A stretch of 64,000 nucleotides of DNA from positions 290,001-354,000 of the forward strand of contig JACVVK020000463.1 in NCBI GenBank assembly GCA_018292915.2. Reading direction: 5' to 3'. Positions 9,107 to 20,633 of this stretch are shown in pieces. Numbering within the stretch: the stretch's first letter is position 1; each line of letters starts with the position of its first letter. A model generated the notes under the pieces. It searched no databases and was not told the origin of the DNA. It saw nothing but the letters and a program-made list of their open reading frames with translations. The translations under genes were made by a program, and so were the position numbers. The stretch comes from Batillaria attramentaria (taxonomy: Eukaryota > Mollusca > Gastropoda > Batillariidae).

Positions 9107-9716
9107 GTAAGTTTAGTTGCTGCGATAACTTTAAAGCCGAGCGTAGTTCAAGATAGTTCGATTCATGGGATTCTCGTGACCCCTGAGTCATATTCCTACA
9201 TTCACAAAGACTGTTTGGAGCATTGTGGGACGGCGGGGATGTTGACTGTGTGTCAGTTAGGTGGCAACTTGGGTTGGAATCAAAGTTGAGACAACTATTA
9301 AGATCCTACCGTGTCATTGCAATCGTTAAGAAATCCTGAAAGAAGTCGCTGTAAGTTTTCTGTGCCGGTCGCCCGACAATTCCCCAATTTCCACCCTGTG
9401 CCCGCGCGAGACTTCGGGACTACCTCCTTCTTTGTCACTACTAAACGTTCAGAGATTTGGCGAGACTTAGGGTCTCGACGCATGCGCAGTTGAAGCACGT
9501 TTTGGAATTCTGAAGGCCAGTATTGTAACGAGATGGTCACCCGGACTAATCAGTTTCGAGCGTACAGGCGCACTCGTCAGTGAGCCAAACATTTCCAAAA
9601 CTTGATTTGACGTAGCAAAGATGGAATGCGACAGTTTAGGTGGTACGATGATAGTGAACCGCACTACCAAGACAGTTTATGTTACGTGGTGAATGTTCGA
9701 AGATCCCGCCGTCTTA
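9107..9716. other. A2M intron after E9
   Basis: No gene seen beyond the possible read-through of E9 to 9289. It is collinear with 33874-34479, and I see no repeat family elsewhere in the window matching it. Confidence 0.5.
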
Positions 9717-9849
9717 CCGTGGTATACGGTGACTCAGGCACACACTCTTCACGTAGCGAGTTCTTATATTGACTGCTTAAGAACTCGCTACACTCGCTAC
9801 GTGAAGAGTGTTCGCCTGATTGTCATCGTATTCCTCGGTAATACCACGG
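9717..9849. mobile_element. 133-bp fold-back element
   Basis: The outer arms CCGTGGTAT (9717) and ATACCACGG (9841) and the inner arms around ACTCTTCACGTAGCGAG form one long imperfect hairpin. An extra TACACTCGC-like repeat in the right arm breaks the symmetry. The copy in unit 2 (34480-34612) has a few substitutions, some in only one arm. It is non-coding and probably a MITE. Confidence 0.6.
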
Positions 9850-9994
9850 CCTTTTTGGGTTTTTACTAGCTCTTTTACTAGTTTTAGTTTTTAGCTTTTT
9901 TAAGGGTGGTTTTTTTTTTTTTTTTTAAAGTCCTTTTAGTCTTGTCACAGTATGCGCTTAGAGCTCACTGAGAATAGGCATTTTATGCGTATCC

Positions 9995-10029
<35 letters not shown>

Positions 10030-10426
10030 AACGGCCACCGTCAAAACGTTTCTGGTTTTCTTTGTCGGTGTTCATCTGGCGTTGAAATACTTCATTTAAT
10101 TTGTTACCATTTCAGCCAAGCGCGCACAAGTAATATTGACTGACTGGTAGCTTCTGGAGAATGGCGAGATAATGTGGTGATGCATGTATCGCGAAGCTGT
10201 TGTTCTTTAGCATTCAGTTCAATAAATCAACACAATGAATAAACTGCGTTGGTTGACAAATTTTTCAGTCATCTGTCAGTAGTTGTTAGAACAAAAGACA
10301 TAATTATGGGCAGCGGGTGTTTTTGCACCACTGCAGGGACCCGCCCTTTGGAACACTCTTCCAATAAAGGTTAGGCATACTGACTGTTCCCAGCGTTAAA
10401 ACTTACCTGTTCCGTCAGTCGCCCGG

Positions 10427-10430
<4 letters not shown>

Positions 10431-10500
<70 letters not shown>

Positions 10501-10534
10501 GGCACACACGCCGTGGGTTGACACTGCACCCGGC

Positions 10535-10595
<61 letters not shown>

Positions 10596-10671
10596 GACTG
10601 ACACACACCGGCACACACTTACCTGTTCCGTCAGTCGCTCAGCAGTAGTCATGAGTGAATGACTCACCCGG

Positions 10672-10748
<77 letters not shown>

Positions 10749-10783
10749 CGGCACACACGCCGTGGGTTGACACTGCACCCGGC

Positions 10784-10838
<55 letters not shown>

Positions 10839-10897
10839 GACTGACACACACCGGCACACACGCCGTGGGTAGACACTGCACCCGGCTGACACACACT

Positions 10898-10942
<45 letters not shown>
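10431..10942. repeat. Compound (CA)n/minisatellite array
   Basis: Long CA tracts alternate with a ~40-bp unit containing CACGCCGTGGGT and GACACTGCACCCGGCT and with a unit containing GAGTGACTGACACACACC. A separate unit, TTACCTGTTCCGTCAGTCGC, occurs at 10408 and 10619. Copy 2 (35215-35666) keeps the order of units but has shorter CA runs. Long Cys-Val or Thr-His frames across it are artefacts. Confidence 0.85.
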
Positions 10943-11205
10943 GATACAAGAGATACAAGATATTTTATTCCTGTATCAGAAAAAAGTACAAGAGAAAGTT
11001 GCATGAAAACAAAATAATCAGAAGACATCAGCATAATGCATAAAGAACAAGACTCTATAAATCCAACTGTAACAAGGAACAACGCTAACATCGTAGGAAT
11101 ATGTACACAAAGATGTCAAAGATAATGGATGCTGGACAGACAAATGAGGTGCGCAGTCAACTAATCAAAACAGGCGCTGGAGAACAAGTACAAGAAAACA
11201 ACGCA

Positions 11206-11207
11206 GT

Positions 11208-11275
<68 letters not shown>
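11206..11275. repeat. (CA)n microsatellite
   Basis: A pure CA tract of about 64 bp between the compound array and the LINE fragment. A second, interrupted CA tract lies at 11661-11744. Both have counterparts in copy 2. Confidence 0.9.
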
Positions 11276-11277
<2 letters not shown>

Positions 11278-11351
11278 GCGCGCTCATACTACGCCTCTCG
11301 CCTTAAGAAATTTGGCAAGGTTAAGTGCTACCTTCTTTGATTTTGTGCCTA

Positions 11352-11661
11352 TTAACCGACATAAGCTGTAAGTCGATTTGACTTTTCGGAACTGACATGG
11401 GGTAAACTTGTTGCGTTCTGCTTCAAGTTAAGAGATGGACATTCGAACAGAAGGTGGAACTCGTCTCCTACCGCAGCCATGTCGCACTTCCTGCATAGTC
11501 TGTCATCTCTCGGAACTACGTGTTTACGACCTTGTTGAACTGGGAGTCTGTGGTTGCTACAGCGGAACTTGAGTGCAATCGCATAGGAATCTGGCAGACA
11601 CCTTATTATAGTATTCTCCAAAGTAATGTCGTCTTTAAATTTTTTGAAAAGGAGGCATTTC
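11352..11661 (-). pseudogene. Non-LTR retrotransposon (LINE) ORF2 C-terminal fragment
   Basis: The minus-strand frame encodes a segment with KFRCSNHRLPVQQGR, then R-LCRKC, then GDEFHLLFECP. This H-LP-E-GR ... C--C ... DE-H-L--CP arrangement is the Cys/His region after the reverse transcriptase in many LINE ORF2 proteins. It ends in a stop at 11352 and is truncated upstream by a (CA)n tract, so no RT domain remains. The second copy is at 36071-36380. The clade cannot be fixed from this part alone. Confidence 0.7.
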
Positions 11662-11687
11662 ACACACACACACACACACACACACAT

Positions 11688-11758
<71 letters not shown>

Positions 11759-11844
11759 CTGAACTGACCCTGACTGAGACTGTGAACAGTAATACGCTGG
11801 CTGAGGCCGGAAAGTCAGTGTCGGAAAAGCGGAGCTATACGTAA

Positions 11845-12809
<965 letters not shown>

Positions 12810-12886
12810 CCTGGCGGCTCTGTCAGGCTCTGTGTGTCAGAGTGTATGCCATGGCAGTTCACTCTGGTAGTGATTTTCGCACGGTT

Positions 12887-13727
12887 ACCAACATAAGGTG
12901 GGTTGGGGGAACTCCGTCACCCTTGCGGTTTGGGGGAAATTCGTCACCCAAGTTTCTTCTATAATTCAATGCACTTACTAAGCTTTCACCCCGCCAAATA
13001 GGCTCTCCCAAGTAACTACAAGATTCCAGACGATAGATGGATCGACCAGTGAAAACACTTGGTACAGCCAGACGCGGCAAACGATCGCATTCTGACTTGG
13101 CTGCTTTTCTCGTCTGCTTCATCACTTCACGTGTCTTTTGCCGGTAAAGTCCCAACTGTCTTTGTAAAGTCTTATTTTTATGTTTTTGAATGAAATCAAA
13201 TATATGAAGGGTCTTAAACGGCATAAACACGACTTTATTTTAAAGTTTAAAGGTCAAGTTTCTTTAGCGATGAAACACACCAAAACACTGCATAAACACG
13301 AAATTACTGAAGTGACGAAGTTCCCCCGCCCAAAAATGTACATGGGGGAAATCCGTCACCATCAACAGGGGAAATTCGTCATATTGCAGTGCATGTAAAG
13401 AAAGCTTAAACGTTTTAAGAGTAAGCTAAGAAGTGAAATATTCTAATCTAACACTAAAATAGCCTTCATTAGCTGCTGCATGCGCTCGCAACCCGGCCAC
13501 CAGGCTGTGATTTATAGACAGCCAGTGGACCACACCCATCACTCTCTCTCTCTCTCTCTCTCTCTCAGTCTCTCTCTCTCTCTCTCTGTCTCCTTGTTCT
13601 TATGTCTGTCTGCCGATTGCGGTTTTCATGCAGTGGTTTCAGTGCCTTAAATGTGATGTGCTACAAACTGTAGCCTCGGGTCAGATTTCTTCTTTATTTT
13701 TGTTCTAACATGTGTGATTAAACCGGC

Positions 13728-13764
<37 letters not shown>

Positions 13765-14200
13765 AATGAAGAAGACTGTTTCAGGCAAAACTGAGCTTAA
13801 AACAACTTGAGAGGTTATTTTTGTGTGTGTTCGTTAAGCTTACTATCAACTAGTGGGATGTCAAACAAAAAAGAAAAAGGCTAAAAACTTGAAATGTCAG
13901 CTTGATGATACTCTCTCAAGCCTAGTCAGTGACGAAGTTCCCCAGGCGGAGTTCCCCCGAAGGTGTCGCAGTTCCCCTGAACACGCTCACTTGTTCTCAG
14001 AACGATTTTCAAGGCATATTCATGAGGTCAAAGTCGCAGTTTCATTGAAAGCAGGCCTGCGATTGGTTAAAGTATCCGTTGGCATTAACGCATAAGCAAT
14101 GCCATGTTTCTCTCTCTCACGTGAACACGAAAAGGCGGGCAGTGTGTTAAAAGCTAGTGGACGCATGCACGCAGTGCCAAAGTTCCCCCAACGGCACTAA
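12887..14200. repeat. Cluster of GTGACGAAGTTCCCC-type motifs
   Basis: At least nine occurrences of GTGACGAAGTTCCCC or its complement, with small variations, lie at about 12903, 12931, 13313, 13342, 13367, 13929, 13947, 13966 and 14174. The early ones are mostly in GGGGGAA..CGTCAC orientation and the late ones in the opposite orientation, so the cluster has an overall inverted symmetry. No coding gene is supported. The whole block is repeated in copy 2 (37606-38899). It may be the termini of an eroded DNA transposon. Confidence 0.5.
13541..13761. repeat. (CT)n microsatellites
   Basis: Tracts at 13541-13588 (interrupted) and 13730-13760 within the motif cluster. The copy-2 tracts are slightly different in length. 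Confidence 0.9.
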
Positions 14201-14834
14201 TGATTCGTTAATACTTATCTAATAAAATTATTCACTCAGTGAGCTCACGAGTGTCGGCTACAAACTGATGCCCACACTGATCCGGCTGTGGACTCAAAAC
14301 TATGCCACCAGGGATCCGGCTGATCCGAGTTCTTGCCCTTCCAGTATTTTCTGACCCAGTTGTCGGCAATCCTCAAACGGAACGTTTATAGTTAGATTGA
14401 GCTTATGCAAATTCAGTTCCTACGCCATGCTTGCTCTGGCAGAAGTTCGTGAATGTGCACCGAGATCTTGCAACTTTGATGTCCAAGACACCTACCCTGT
14501 GCTTTCGACGGGTGCATAATACGCTGGCTGCAAATCTGCAGACGGGTAGTATGTATGAATATTCCGTTCCATTGTGTTGAACTCCAAAACCATTTTGGTG
14601 ATCGTTCTACATGCGTGTGACGTCACGCCGAAAAAGACGCCGAAAAAGAGGGCAAGTCGATGCTTTCATAGTTTCAAGGATTAAACACGTGTACCGCTTT
14701 TAGTCTTAGTTTTGGTTTATGCGATTGTCTTGTTCTTTCTAATATTTTGTAGCTAATGTTTTCGGTTTTTTGTTGTTGCTCTTTCTAATGTTTTGTTGCC
14801 CTTTCGCATGAAGTCCTGCTCTGTATCCCCTCTA
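14201..14834. other. Intergenic/intronic sequence without recognised gene
   Basis: I see no exon, RNA gene or repeat family here. It is present almost unchanged in copy 2 (38900-39532). Confidence 0.4.
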
Positions 14835-15465
14835 AAGCTGAAAATCCATGTGTCCGGTTGCGGTGCGGGAAAAATCGCTCCGACGTAAATCTCTTGACAT
14901 GAATCCATTAGTACGTTGCGGCAGCGGGACAGATCCGGCGAGTTTGCGGTACCGTTGCGGCAAATAAAAAATCGGACACTGGAGCGATTTTTCAGCATGC
15001 CGCATGGCTGATGTGCGGCAAAAAATGGGAGCGTGGCACTTTTTTCGCGCCATAATGCAGGACCTGGGCAAACTGCTCCAGGGAGAGTCGAAAATATTGT
15101 TGAAACTTCTCTCCGACCATCTGAAGCTCTCTTACAAGATGGAAAAACGCACCATACGATCGTCGCTGTCTCAGAATAGGATGTATCCAAAATCGATGAC
15201 GCCTTTTTGATTTGCTCTTTCTCAGTTTTCTTTGCTAACAGCAAGATCAAAAGTACCAGCCTTTCTTCTTTGATCAACCTCGCGAGTTGGGAATGGACAG
15301 GTGCCATTTGCTATGCTGTCTCAAAACAAAAAGGCGGAAAAGTGCTGTTGTCGTACCGTATTTGGATTCATTTCAAACATTGCTTTTTCTGGATGCGAAA
15401 ACGCACATGCCGTGCCGCTGCCGGACTGAAAGCGCACCGCAACCGGACATATGGATTTTCAGCTT
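14835..15465. mobile_element. 631-bp MITE with ~33-bp terminal inverted repeats
   Basis: The ends AAGCTGAAAATCC (14835) and GGATTTTCAGCTT (to 15465) continue inward as CAT(G/A)TGTCCGGTTGCGGTGCG for about 33 bp with one mismatch. A second partial right end (ATATGGATTTTCAGCTTAAG) is duplicated at 15471-15490. Internal inverted segments rich in GCGGC and CCGCTGCCGG are present. Minus-strand frames across it show no known domain. Copy 2 is at 39533-40164. Confidence 0.65.
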
Positions 15466-15988
15466 AAGACATATGGATTTTCAGCTTAAGACTAAAGACT
15501 GATATGTACAGATCTGTCTTATCCTGTCTGTTTAAATCTTAGCATGAGAAGCCAGCCAGGGTTCACCCTAGCCAGTGACATACTCATCCAGTGACTGCAT
15601 CTGATTTGTGATGGCGCGGACCAGAAAATACAGGACATCACTTGGAAATGGGAAAAGTGAAATTATACCTTATCGTCTGTTTGCAGAGAGATGGCTGTGG
15701 TCCAGCTGAGCAGCACACTTTGGCCTGATATCAGGGTTGACATCGTCGTCGTCATCCTCGGATGCTGAGTTGCAGTCCAGTTGATCCTTCTTATAATCAC
15801 ACTGGAGCACCCTCTCTGTCTTCAAGTGGCATTTAACTGTGAGTCCGGCTTCTGCTGTTGCAGTTTGTTTGCAGGATTCTTGTGATAGCTGCGAGAATGG
15901 TACGCTTTTTTCTAATTGGTCCGCTTCACTCTGTCATACAGTTCAGAGCTTGGTGCTGTGAAATGACATTTCTCACATTGTCGTGCTT
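15466..15988. other. A2M intron sequence, nothing recognised
   Basis: No exon or repeat identified apart from the duplicated MITE end at 15471-15490. It is collinear with 40165-40687. Confidence 0.4.
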
Positions 15989-16211
15989 CAGCGATTGTCA
16001 AATGTGTCAGGACCATGGTAGCCATTCGGGCTACCGCCCTGAACAAAACTGGTAGGCCGAAAAAAAATTCTGGAAGCCGGAGTGGCTGCTAGGTTCTGAT
16101 TCATCTCAGAATTCCTGCTCGCCATTCCGGCTACCGCTACCGGAGCTTTCACTCGCCCGATGGTAAATTTGGTAGCGAAAGCGAGCGGGCGAGCGCATTT
16201 GACGATCGCTG
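15989..16211. mobile_element. 223-bp MITE with 6-bp target-site duplication
   Basis: The left end CAGCGATTGTCAAATG and the right end CATTTGACGATCGCTG are inverted repeats with one mismatch. GTGCTT flanks the element on both sides (15983-15988 and 16212-16217). Internal GCTACCG/CGGTAGC repeats give further secondary structure. Non-coding. Copy 2 is at 40688-40910. A CAG-initial TIR would suit a hAT-type MITE, but the 6-bp duplication is short for that. Confidence 0.65.
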
Positions 16212-16387
16212 GTGCTTGTTGCACCACACGGCCTTGTTTTAGCTCATTGTCCGTGTCAGAGAACAGCATTATGCGCAGGCCTTGCATTTCATGATGACTT
16301 TGTATGGCAGAGTTCCACGTCAGACAAGTTTCTGTTCAGGTGATTTAAGTCTCATATAGCCACCTGATGTGTTTGTTCAGCATGTAA

Positions 16388-16703
16388 TGCAACTGGTTTT
16401 GTTGCGCCTAGGAGATGATAAGGTGCAATATTTGTTGTATGCGCTTAGAATTTATGGTTGTTTGACCTAGCTTAATTGTTATAAATTGCTTTCTATGCTT
16501 TTTTTTGTAATCAGAAGTTTGAGAAATTCGCATGAAGGTGCAGCGTCTCCAGCATGTCTTAGGGTTTTACTGCCCCCATAGACCAGTTTGCATCATTTGT
16601 CCAATGTTGCATTTTTTTTTTTTCACGTAATGCAGGCACACTAGCCACAAATTAGTCTTTGGTGCATGTACGACTTAAAGCCCGAAAAACTCACTCATTC
16701 ACT
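16388..16703 (+). mobile_element. Retroelement 3' half (LK-tail family), old copy
   Basis: Collinear and about 80% similar by eye to 59056-59368: TTGCGCCTAGGAGATGATAA, then GTGCAGCGTCTCC, then the hairpin-forming end near GCCACAAATTAGTCTTTG, ending in (ACTCACTC)n. It is a 5'-truncated copy of the 940-bp retroelement at 58429-59368. Copy 2 is at 41087-41401. (LK-tail is a label used only in this annotation.). Confidence 0.6.
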
Positions 16704-18067
16704 TGTCTGGTCAGGTGCTGAGTTGGGCCTTGCATGCGTCATACTTGGAAACCACAGCATCCTTCGTCAAAGCAGCAGCAGCAGCAGTTGCTTATCGCAC
16801 CTTATGGCCATGCTGGAATCCCTTCCGTGTTGTCTTTCTGCAACCTTGCATCGTGAAGAAAAGGTTGTCCCTCTCCCAGTAAGTTTTGTGAGGGAAAACG
16901 TTCAATGTAGGTTATGTAAGACCAGATGGAAATTTCCGTCTCTCACAAAAGCATAGGAATTGTGACTGTTGGGAATGGGATATAATCAGAACGCAGTACT
17001 GTTTACTTATATGGGTGTCTGCTGTTAGCATGCTTTGTAATGCGAGATGTTTTGGGGGTATTTACAGGCTACAGAACACGATAGCTTTCGGGGCATTAGT
17101 AACAACTCTGCTAAGTTATAGTCTGAAACTTCTGTTTGCTTTCAAAAAAATTTCGTGGTGTGAAAAATGACAGTTTTGGGGTGTTTATTTTTTATTTTTT
17201 TTAGTAAGATCCATGCCAGGTTAGTTTGACAACACATGAGCCTTGCTGTTGGCCTAGCTTGTAAACTACTTGTGTTCATGCGCAGCTGTGTATCTTGGCT
17301 GACCGGCTAGCAGACACCAGAAGAGTGAAGGGGTAGGGGGTTGCTGCAGACATTACAAAAAAACGGGATATTGGATTTGGAATTTCTTTAAAATCAGTCA
17401 CACTTGACTCTCTGGCTGCTCTGTGTGTGGACACTTTTTTTGTGAATTTTGATGCATTGGGAGGGTGTTTCATAGAGCGTTTTATTCATTAGGAAAATAT
17501 AGTGTTTTCCTTGATATAATCATCAGTGTTTCATAGCCTCTCCGAAACTCTAGGAAAAGTCGCATATAAAGCCAGCAAAATTCGAAACCAAGCAAGGGAG
17601 GCTATCAGTCTAGTCGGGATAAACTAAGCTTTCAGATAATACATGGTGTTCCTTCCCTTAGACCACAGTCTGACCAGCACAACTCACCAAATTCGTTGTG
17701 GATCTGTCGATGACGCGTCTACAAAGAAGTGGCCAGCGTCGCAGCTGTAACCTTGACGTGTCTTCAAAGAGTGAAAGTTGCCAAACACAAAAAATCTGGC
17801 AGACAGTGGCGCTTCCTCCACTCAGAATTTAAAGCCTAAGGTCCCTGGCATGAAGCCAGTGATGTCGCGTTAACGCAGAGTTGACTCTGACCCTGACTGT
17901 CCCCTCCACTTGAGACCTTGGTGTTTCCTGCTGTCTGGGAGGGTATTGGTGTGAGGTTGTTAGTGGGAGGGGAAGTAACTACTTTGGAGCCTTCGTGAGA
18001 TGAGAACACAGCTTATGGTCAAAACTAACATGAAACGTTCTGCTGGTTGTCCCCCCCAGGTACCCAG
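16704..18067. other. A2M intron sequence before E10
   Basis: No exon or repeat family recognised. It includes a short (CAG)n at 16772-16786. Copy 2 (41402-42762) shows small indels at about 42173 and 42590. Confidence 0.4.
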
Positions 18068-18148
18068 GTGAGGCCAGTTCCAGTACGGCACCACGATGTG
18101 GGAACGGTCACCGCCAACAAGGAGAGTGACAGCAGCCCCAGCAGCTGA
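18068..18148 (+). CDS. A2M/CD109-like protein, predicted terminal exon E10
   Basis: 81 nt, entered in phase 0 after TACCCAG and ending in a TGA stop. It encodes 26 polar residues (starting VRPVPVRHH, ending SDSSPSS). Using it makes E1-E10 sum to 1203 nt, an exact multiple of three. It is conserved without change in copy 2 (42763-42843), including the long C-rich acceptor tract. The ~9-kb intron before it is unusually long, and the peptide has no family motif. A polyadenylated end after E9 is the main alternative. Confidence 0.5.
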   Translation: MRPVPVRHHDVGTVTANKESDSSPSS

Positions 18149-18865
18149 CCAGAGCAGTCATTGTGAGGCACCAGACTGCACCAAGTTTGTCTGTGTTTCT
18201 CTGTTTGAGATTTGTCAGATCATAAGTAATATGATTTAGTGATACTCAATGTACAGGCTGGGGAGTTTTCAGTCATTTGGCAGTTTCAGCCAAATTTCCT
18301 ATCCTTTAAGCCAAAAAAATCATGCGTTTCAGCCAAAAGAAAAGGCAGGAGGAGAAAGGTTGCACGCACAGTCACGTATCATGATAATGTATGTAATGCC
18401 ATACGGGACAGTCTAACTTCATATTTGAAGACTTGCATGTCAGTATCAAGGCAGTATTTTACTTCTGGGTGCCAGGAGAGGCTACTACATGCCTTTAAAT
18501 ATGCTAAGGTTTGTTTTCTTAAGTGGGTCATTGTCCCCGTAGTCCCCCAGCAGGGAGCTGCCTCTGCGCCTTGGTCTAGGTTTTAGTCCTCCTTTCCCTC
18601 GGCAATTCCCCAGTCTGAATGTAGTAGAAAAACATGACAGGCAATGCAATACATGCAGCCAAATTTTCTTAGCTTTTTTTTTGGGGGGGGGGGGGGGGGG
18701 GGATAATGAGAGATTTACCTTGAAGTTGTGAGTGGAGCAGGCAGTTTGGTTCAGTGTCATGCTCCGTACACATGCCCACCCTTACGCATGTATATGTATC
18801 CATTTTCACACACACATTCATACCAGGTGTATTTTTCTCTGCTGTCACCTTTATTCCTTAATTAT
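18149..18865. other. Downstream flank of E10 (possible 3' UTR)
   Basis: No coding feature. A poly-G run lies at 18682-18702. No strong AATAAA hexamer was noticed in the first few hundred bases after the stop. Confidence 0.4.
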
Positions 18866-18879
18866 TCTATGAGTTGGGT

Positions 18880-19057
18880 GGGGAGCCGGGGTGGTTGAAT
18901 GGTAGAGCGTTGGACTTCTAATGCTCGGGTCGTGAGTTCGATCCCCGCTGGGGCCAAATATTTGTGCTGGCTTTTTCATCGTTGCCCCGTCTTTGATATC
19001 ACCCTCTGTGGTGGAAAAGGACGTTAAACCCCCAAACACCCACCCACCCACCCACCC
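18880..19057 (+). mobile_element. SINE-A with 14-bp target-site duplication
   Basis: A 178-bp copy flanked by TCTATGAGTTGGGT (18866-18879 and 19058-19071). It has A-box TGGTTGAATGGTAGAGC, B-box GAGTTCGATCCCC, a body with AAATATTTGTGCTGG and GGTGGAAAAGGACGTTAAAC, and a tail of (CCCA)n. The uninterrupted target is still seen in related modules at about 19678, 26735, 44370 and 48432. Copy 2 is at 43573-43750. Confidence 0.88.
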
Positions 19058-19061
19058 TCTA

Positions 19062-19440
19062 TGAGTTGGGTTGCTGTCCTGGCTCGATTTTGTCGACCAT
19101 AACAGTTTCTTTTGGGGTTGCTGACACTCGTATGGTTTGCGCACTCGATCGCCTGAGTTGAAGACAACCCCTTCGTCACGTCAAGCGCCTCGGCCCCAAG
19201 TCCAAACTGCAAAATGTCCCTCAGTTGCTGCAGGTCAGTGGTGGTGGGGTTGGACGCTGTGATTCTGGCCTCGGACAGTCTGTACAACTTGGTGTACCAG
19301 TTGTCTGCCCCCTCCCCAGCACGTGTCTCCTGACCAGCGATCACAATCTGTATGGTCCCCAGTGCAGCATTTCAGAACTGTGTCAATCACCTTGGGCATG
19401 TCAGATGCGTCTGCACTGCACAGTGCTGTGAAGCGTTTTA
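19062..19440 (-). pseudogene. Mutator-like transposase C-terminal fragment (EC-N type), module a
   Basis: The minus frame has DNWYTKLYRLSEARI, DLQQLRDILQFGLG, KGLSSTQAIECANH and a PK-N--GR-NR segment. The T-x-x-(V/I)-E-C-x-N ... PK ... R pattern resembles the C-terminal end of Mutator-like transposase proteins common in invertebrate genomes. Five more complete or partial modules occur (19680, 26745, 43755, 44376, 48437), plus one at 50572. All are on the minus strand and open over the same segment. The family name is inference; the repeat is seen directly. Confidence 0.45.
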
Positions 19441-19679
19441 GTTTTTCACTCGATCGGTGATCATGAAAATGGTAGCATTAGTTTCTTTAAGTGAAAGACT
19501 GCAAACTGATCTATGGATACTGTTTTCACTGTGTGATTTTACACTCATCTGGAAAGGTGGTCCTTTGAAGAGACTCAGAGGCTCCCATACGTTCATGCAC
19601 ATATGATATGTATCCATTTTCACACACACATTCATACCAGGTGTAGTTTTCTCTGCTGTCATCTTTATTCCTTAATCAT

Positions 19680-19915
19680 TCTATGAGTTGGGTTGCTGTC
19701 CTGGCTCGATTTTGTCGACCATAACAGTTTCTTTTGGGGTTGCTGACACTCGTATGGTTTGCGCACTCGATCGCCTGAGTTGAAGACAACCCCTTCGTCA
19801 CGTCGAGCGCCTCGTCCCCAAGTCCAAACTGCAAACGTCCCTCAGTTGCTGCAGGTCAGTGGTGGTGGGGTTGGGCGCTGTGATTCTGGCCTCGGACAAT
19901 CTGTATGACTTGGTG
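19680..19915 (-). pseudogene. Mutator-like C-terminal fragment, module b (frameshifted)
   Basis: Same sequence as module a but without the SINE. An AAATG to ACG change near 19833 breaks the frame relative to the other modules. The flanks GTATCCATTTTCACACAC and TTTATTCCTTAAT are shared with modules a and c. Confidence 0.5.
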
Positions 19916-20246
19916 TAGGAGGTTTACCTTAAAGTTGTGAGTGGAGCAGGCAGTTTGGTTCAGTGTCATGCCCCATACACATGCCCACCCTGACAACACC
20001 CTTTCTGTCCTCATTCACCTTCAGCTCAAAGCTGAGATGCTGTGGGTGTATACACAACTTGTTGTGACATAAGTGGATTGCCTGCCCGTCTGTGGGCAGA
20101 TCTAGACAGTTTCTTTAACTGTTTGCAGGATTCTTGTGATAGCTGCTGGAGTAGTCAGCTTGTGTTCTGCAGGTAGGAACTTTCTCAGTCCAGGACTCAG
20201 GGTTTCTTATTTTTATTTTATTTTCATTTTTTTCTTTGGCATAGCC
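19916..20246. other. Flank between module b and composite transposon
   Basis: Contains a repeat of the segment GTGAGTGGAGCAGGCAGTTT also found at 18728, so it belongs to the same repeated block. No gene. Confidence 0.4.
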
Positions 20247-20633
20247 TTAAAGGACTACCCGAGCGAGTTGCGTTCTCTTGCTGAGCGATTTTGGTAGGAT
20301 GTGTCAAGATCCAAGTTACACTGGGTGTAGACGTGAGACGGGAATGTGCTGGAGAAATATCTGTTTTCTGTAAACAGTAGGTTGTTATCATTTTTTTTGT
20401 ATGATCATAATAGTATATGACTAGAAATGTGAAAAAGCATGTGTGTTATGCTAATGATTAACCAGTTGCTATGGAAACCATTATAAACATCCGCCATATT
20501 GGATTTTTAAGGAAGGCTTTTACAGCAAGACCAGTCATATTTCAGAGTCCATATTGCACACACACAGCTTTTTTCCAAGGTCCTTTGTAAAATTACAACA
20601 GCAATTACTTTTTCCACTGCTTTTTTTATATAT

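Noticed and set aside
9717..9849. microRNA precursor
   Set aside because: The hairpin is too long and symmetric and its arm tips diverge between duplicates; a fold-back element is simpler, pending small-RNA data.
10431..10942. Possible CRISPR-like direct repeats with spacers
   Set aside because: The repeated units are a minisatellite interleaved with CA runs in a clearly eukaryotic, intron-containing locus; no cas genes or uniform spacers.
10415..10958. Long open frames of alternating Cys-Val or Thr-His across the CA arrays
   Set aside because: They are translations of (CA)n/(GT)n dinucleotide repeats, open in both strands and length-variable between the duplicates; not genes.
12859..13230. 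123-codon minus-strand frame with GDEFPP and GDGVPP
   Set aside because: The repeated peptide comes from the GTGACGAAGTTCCCC DNA motif that also occurs in the opposite orientation; treated as a DNA-level repeat.
14753..15307. 184-codon minus-strand open frame
   Set aside because: It runs through a MITE including its TIR, has no family motif, and its frame is broken in copy 2 by a one-base insertion.
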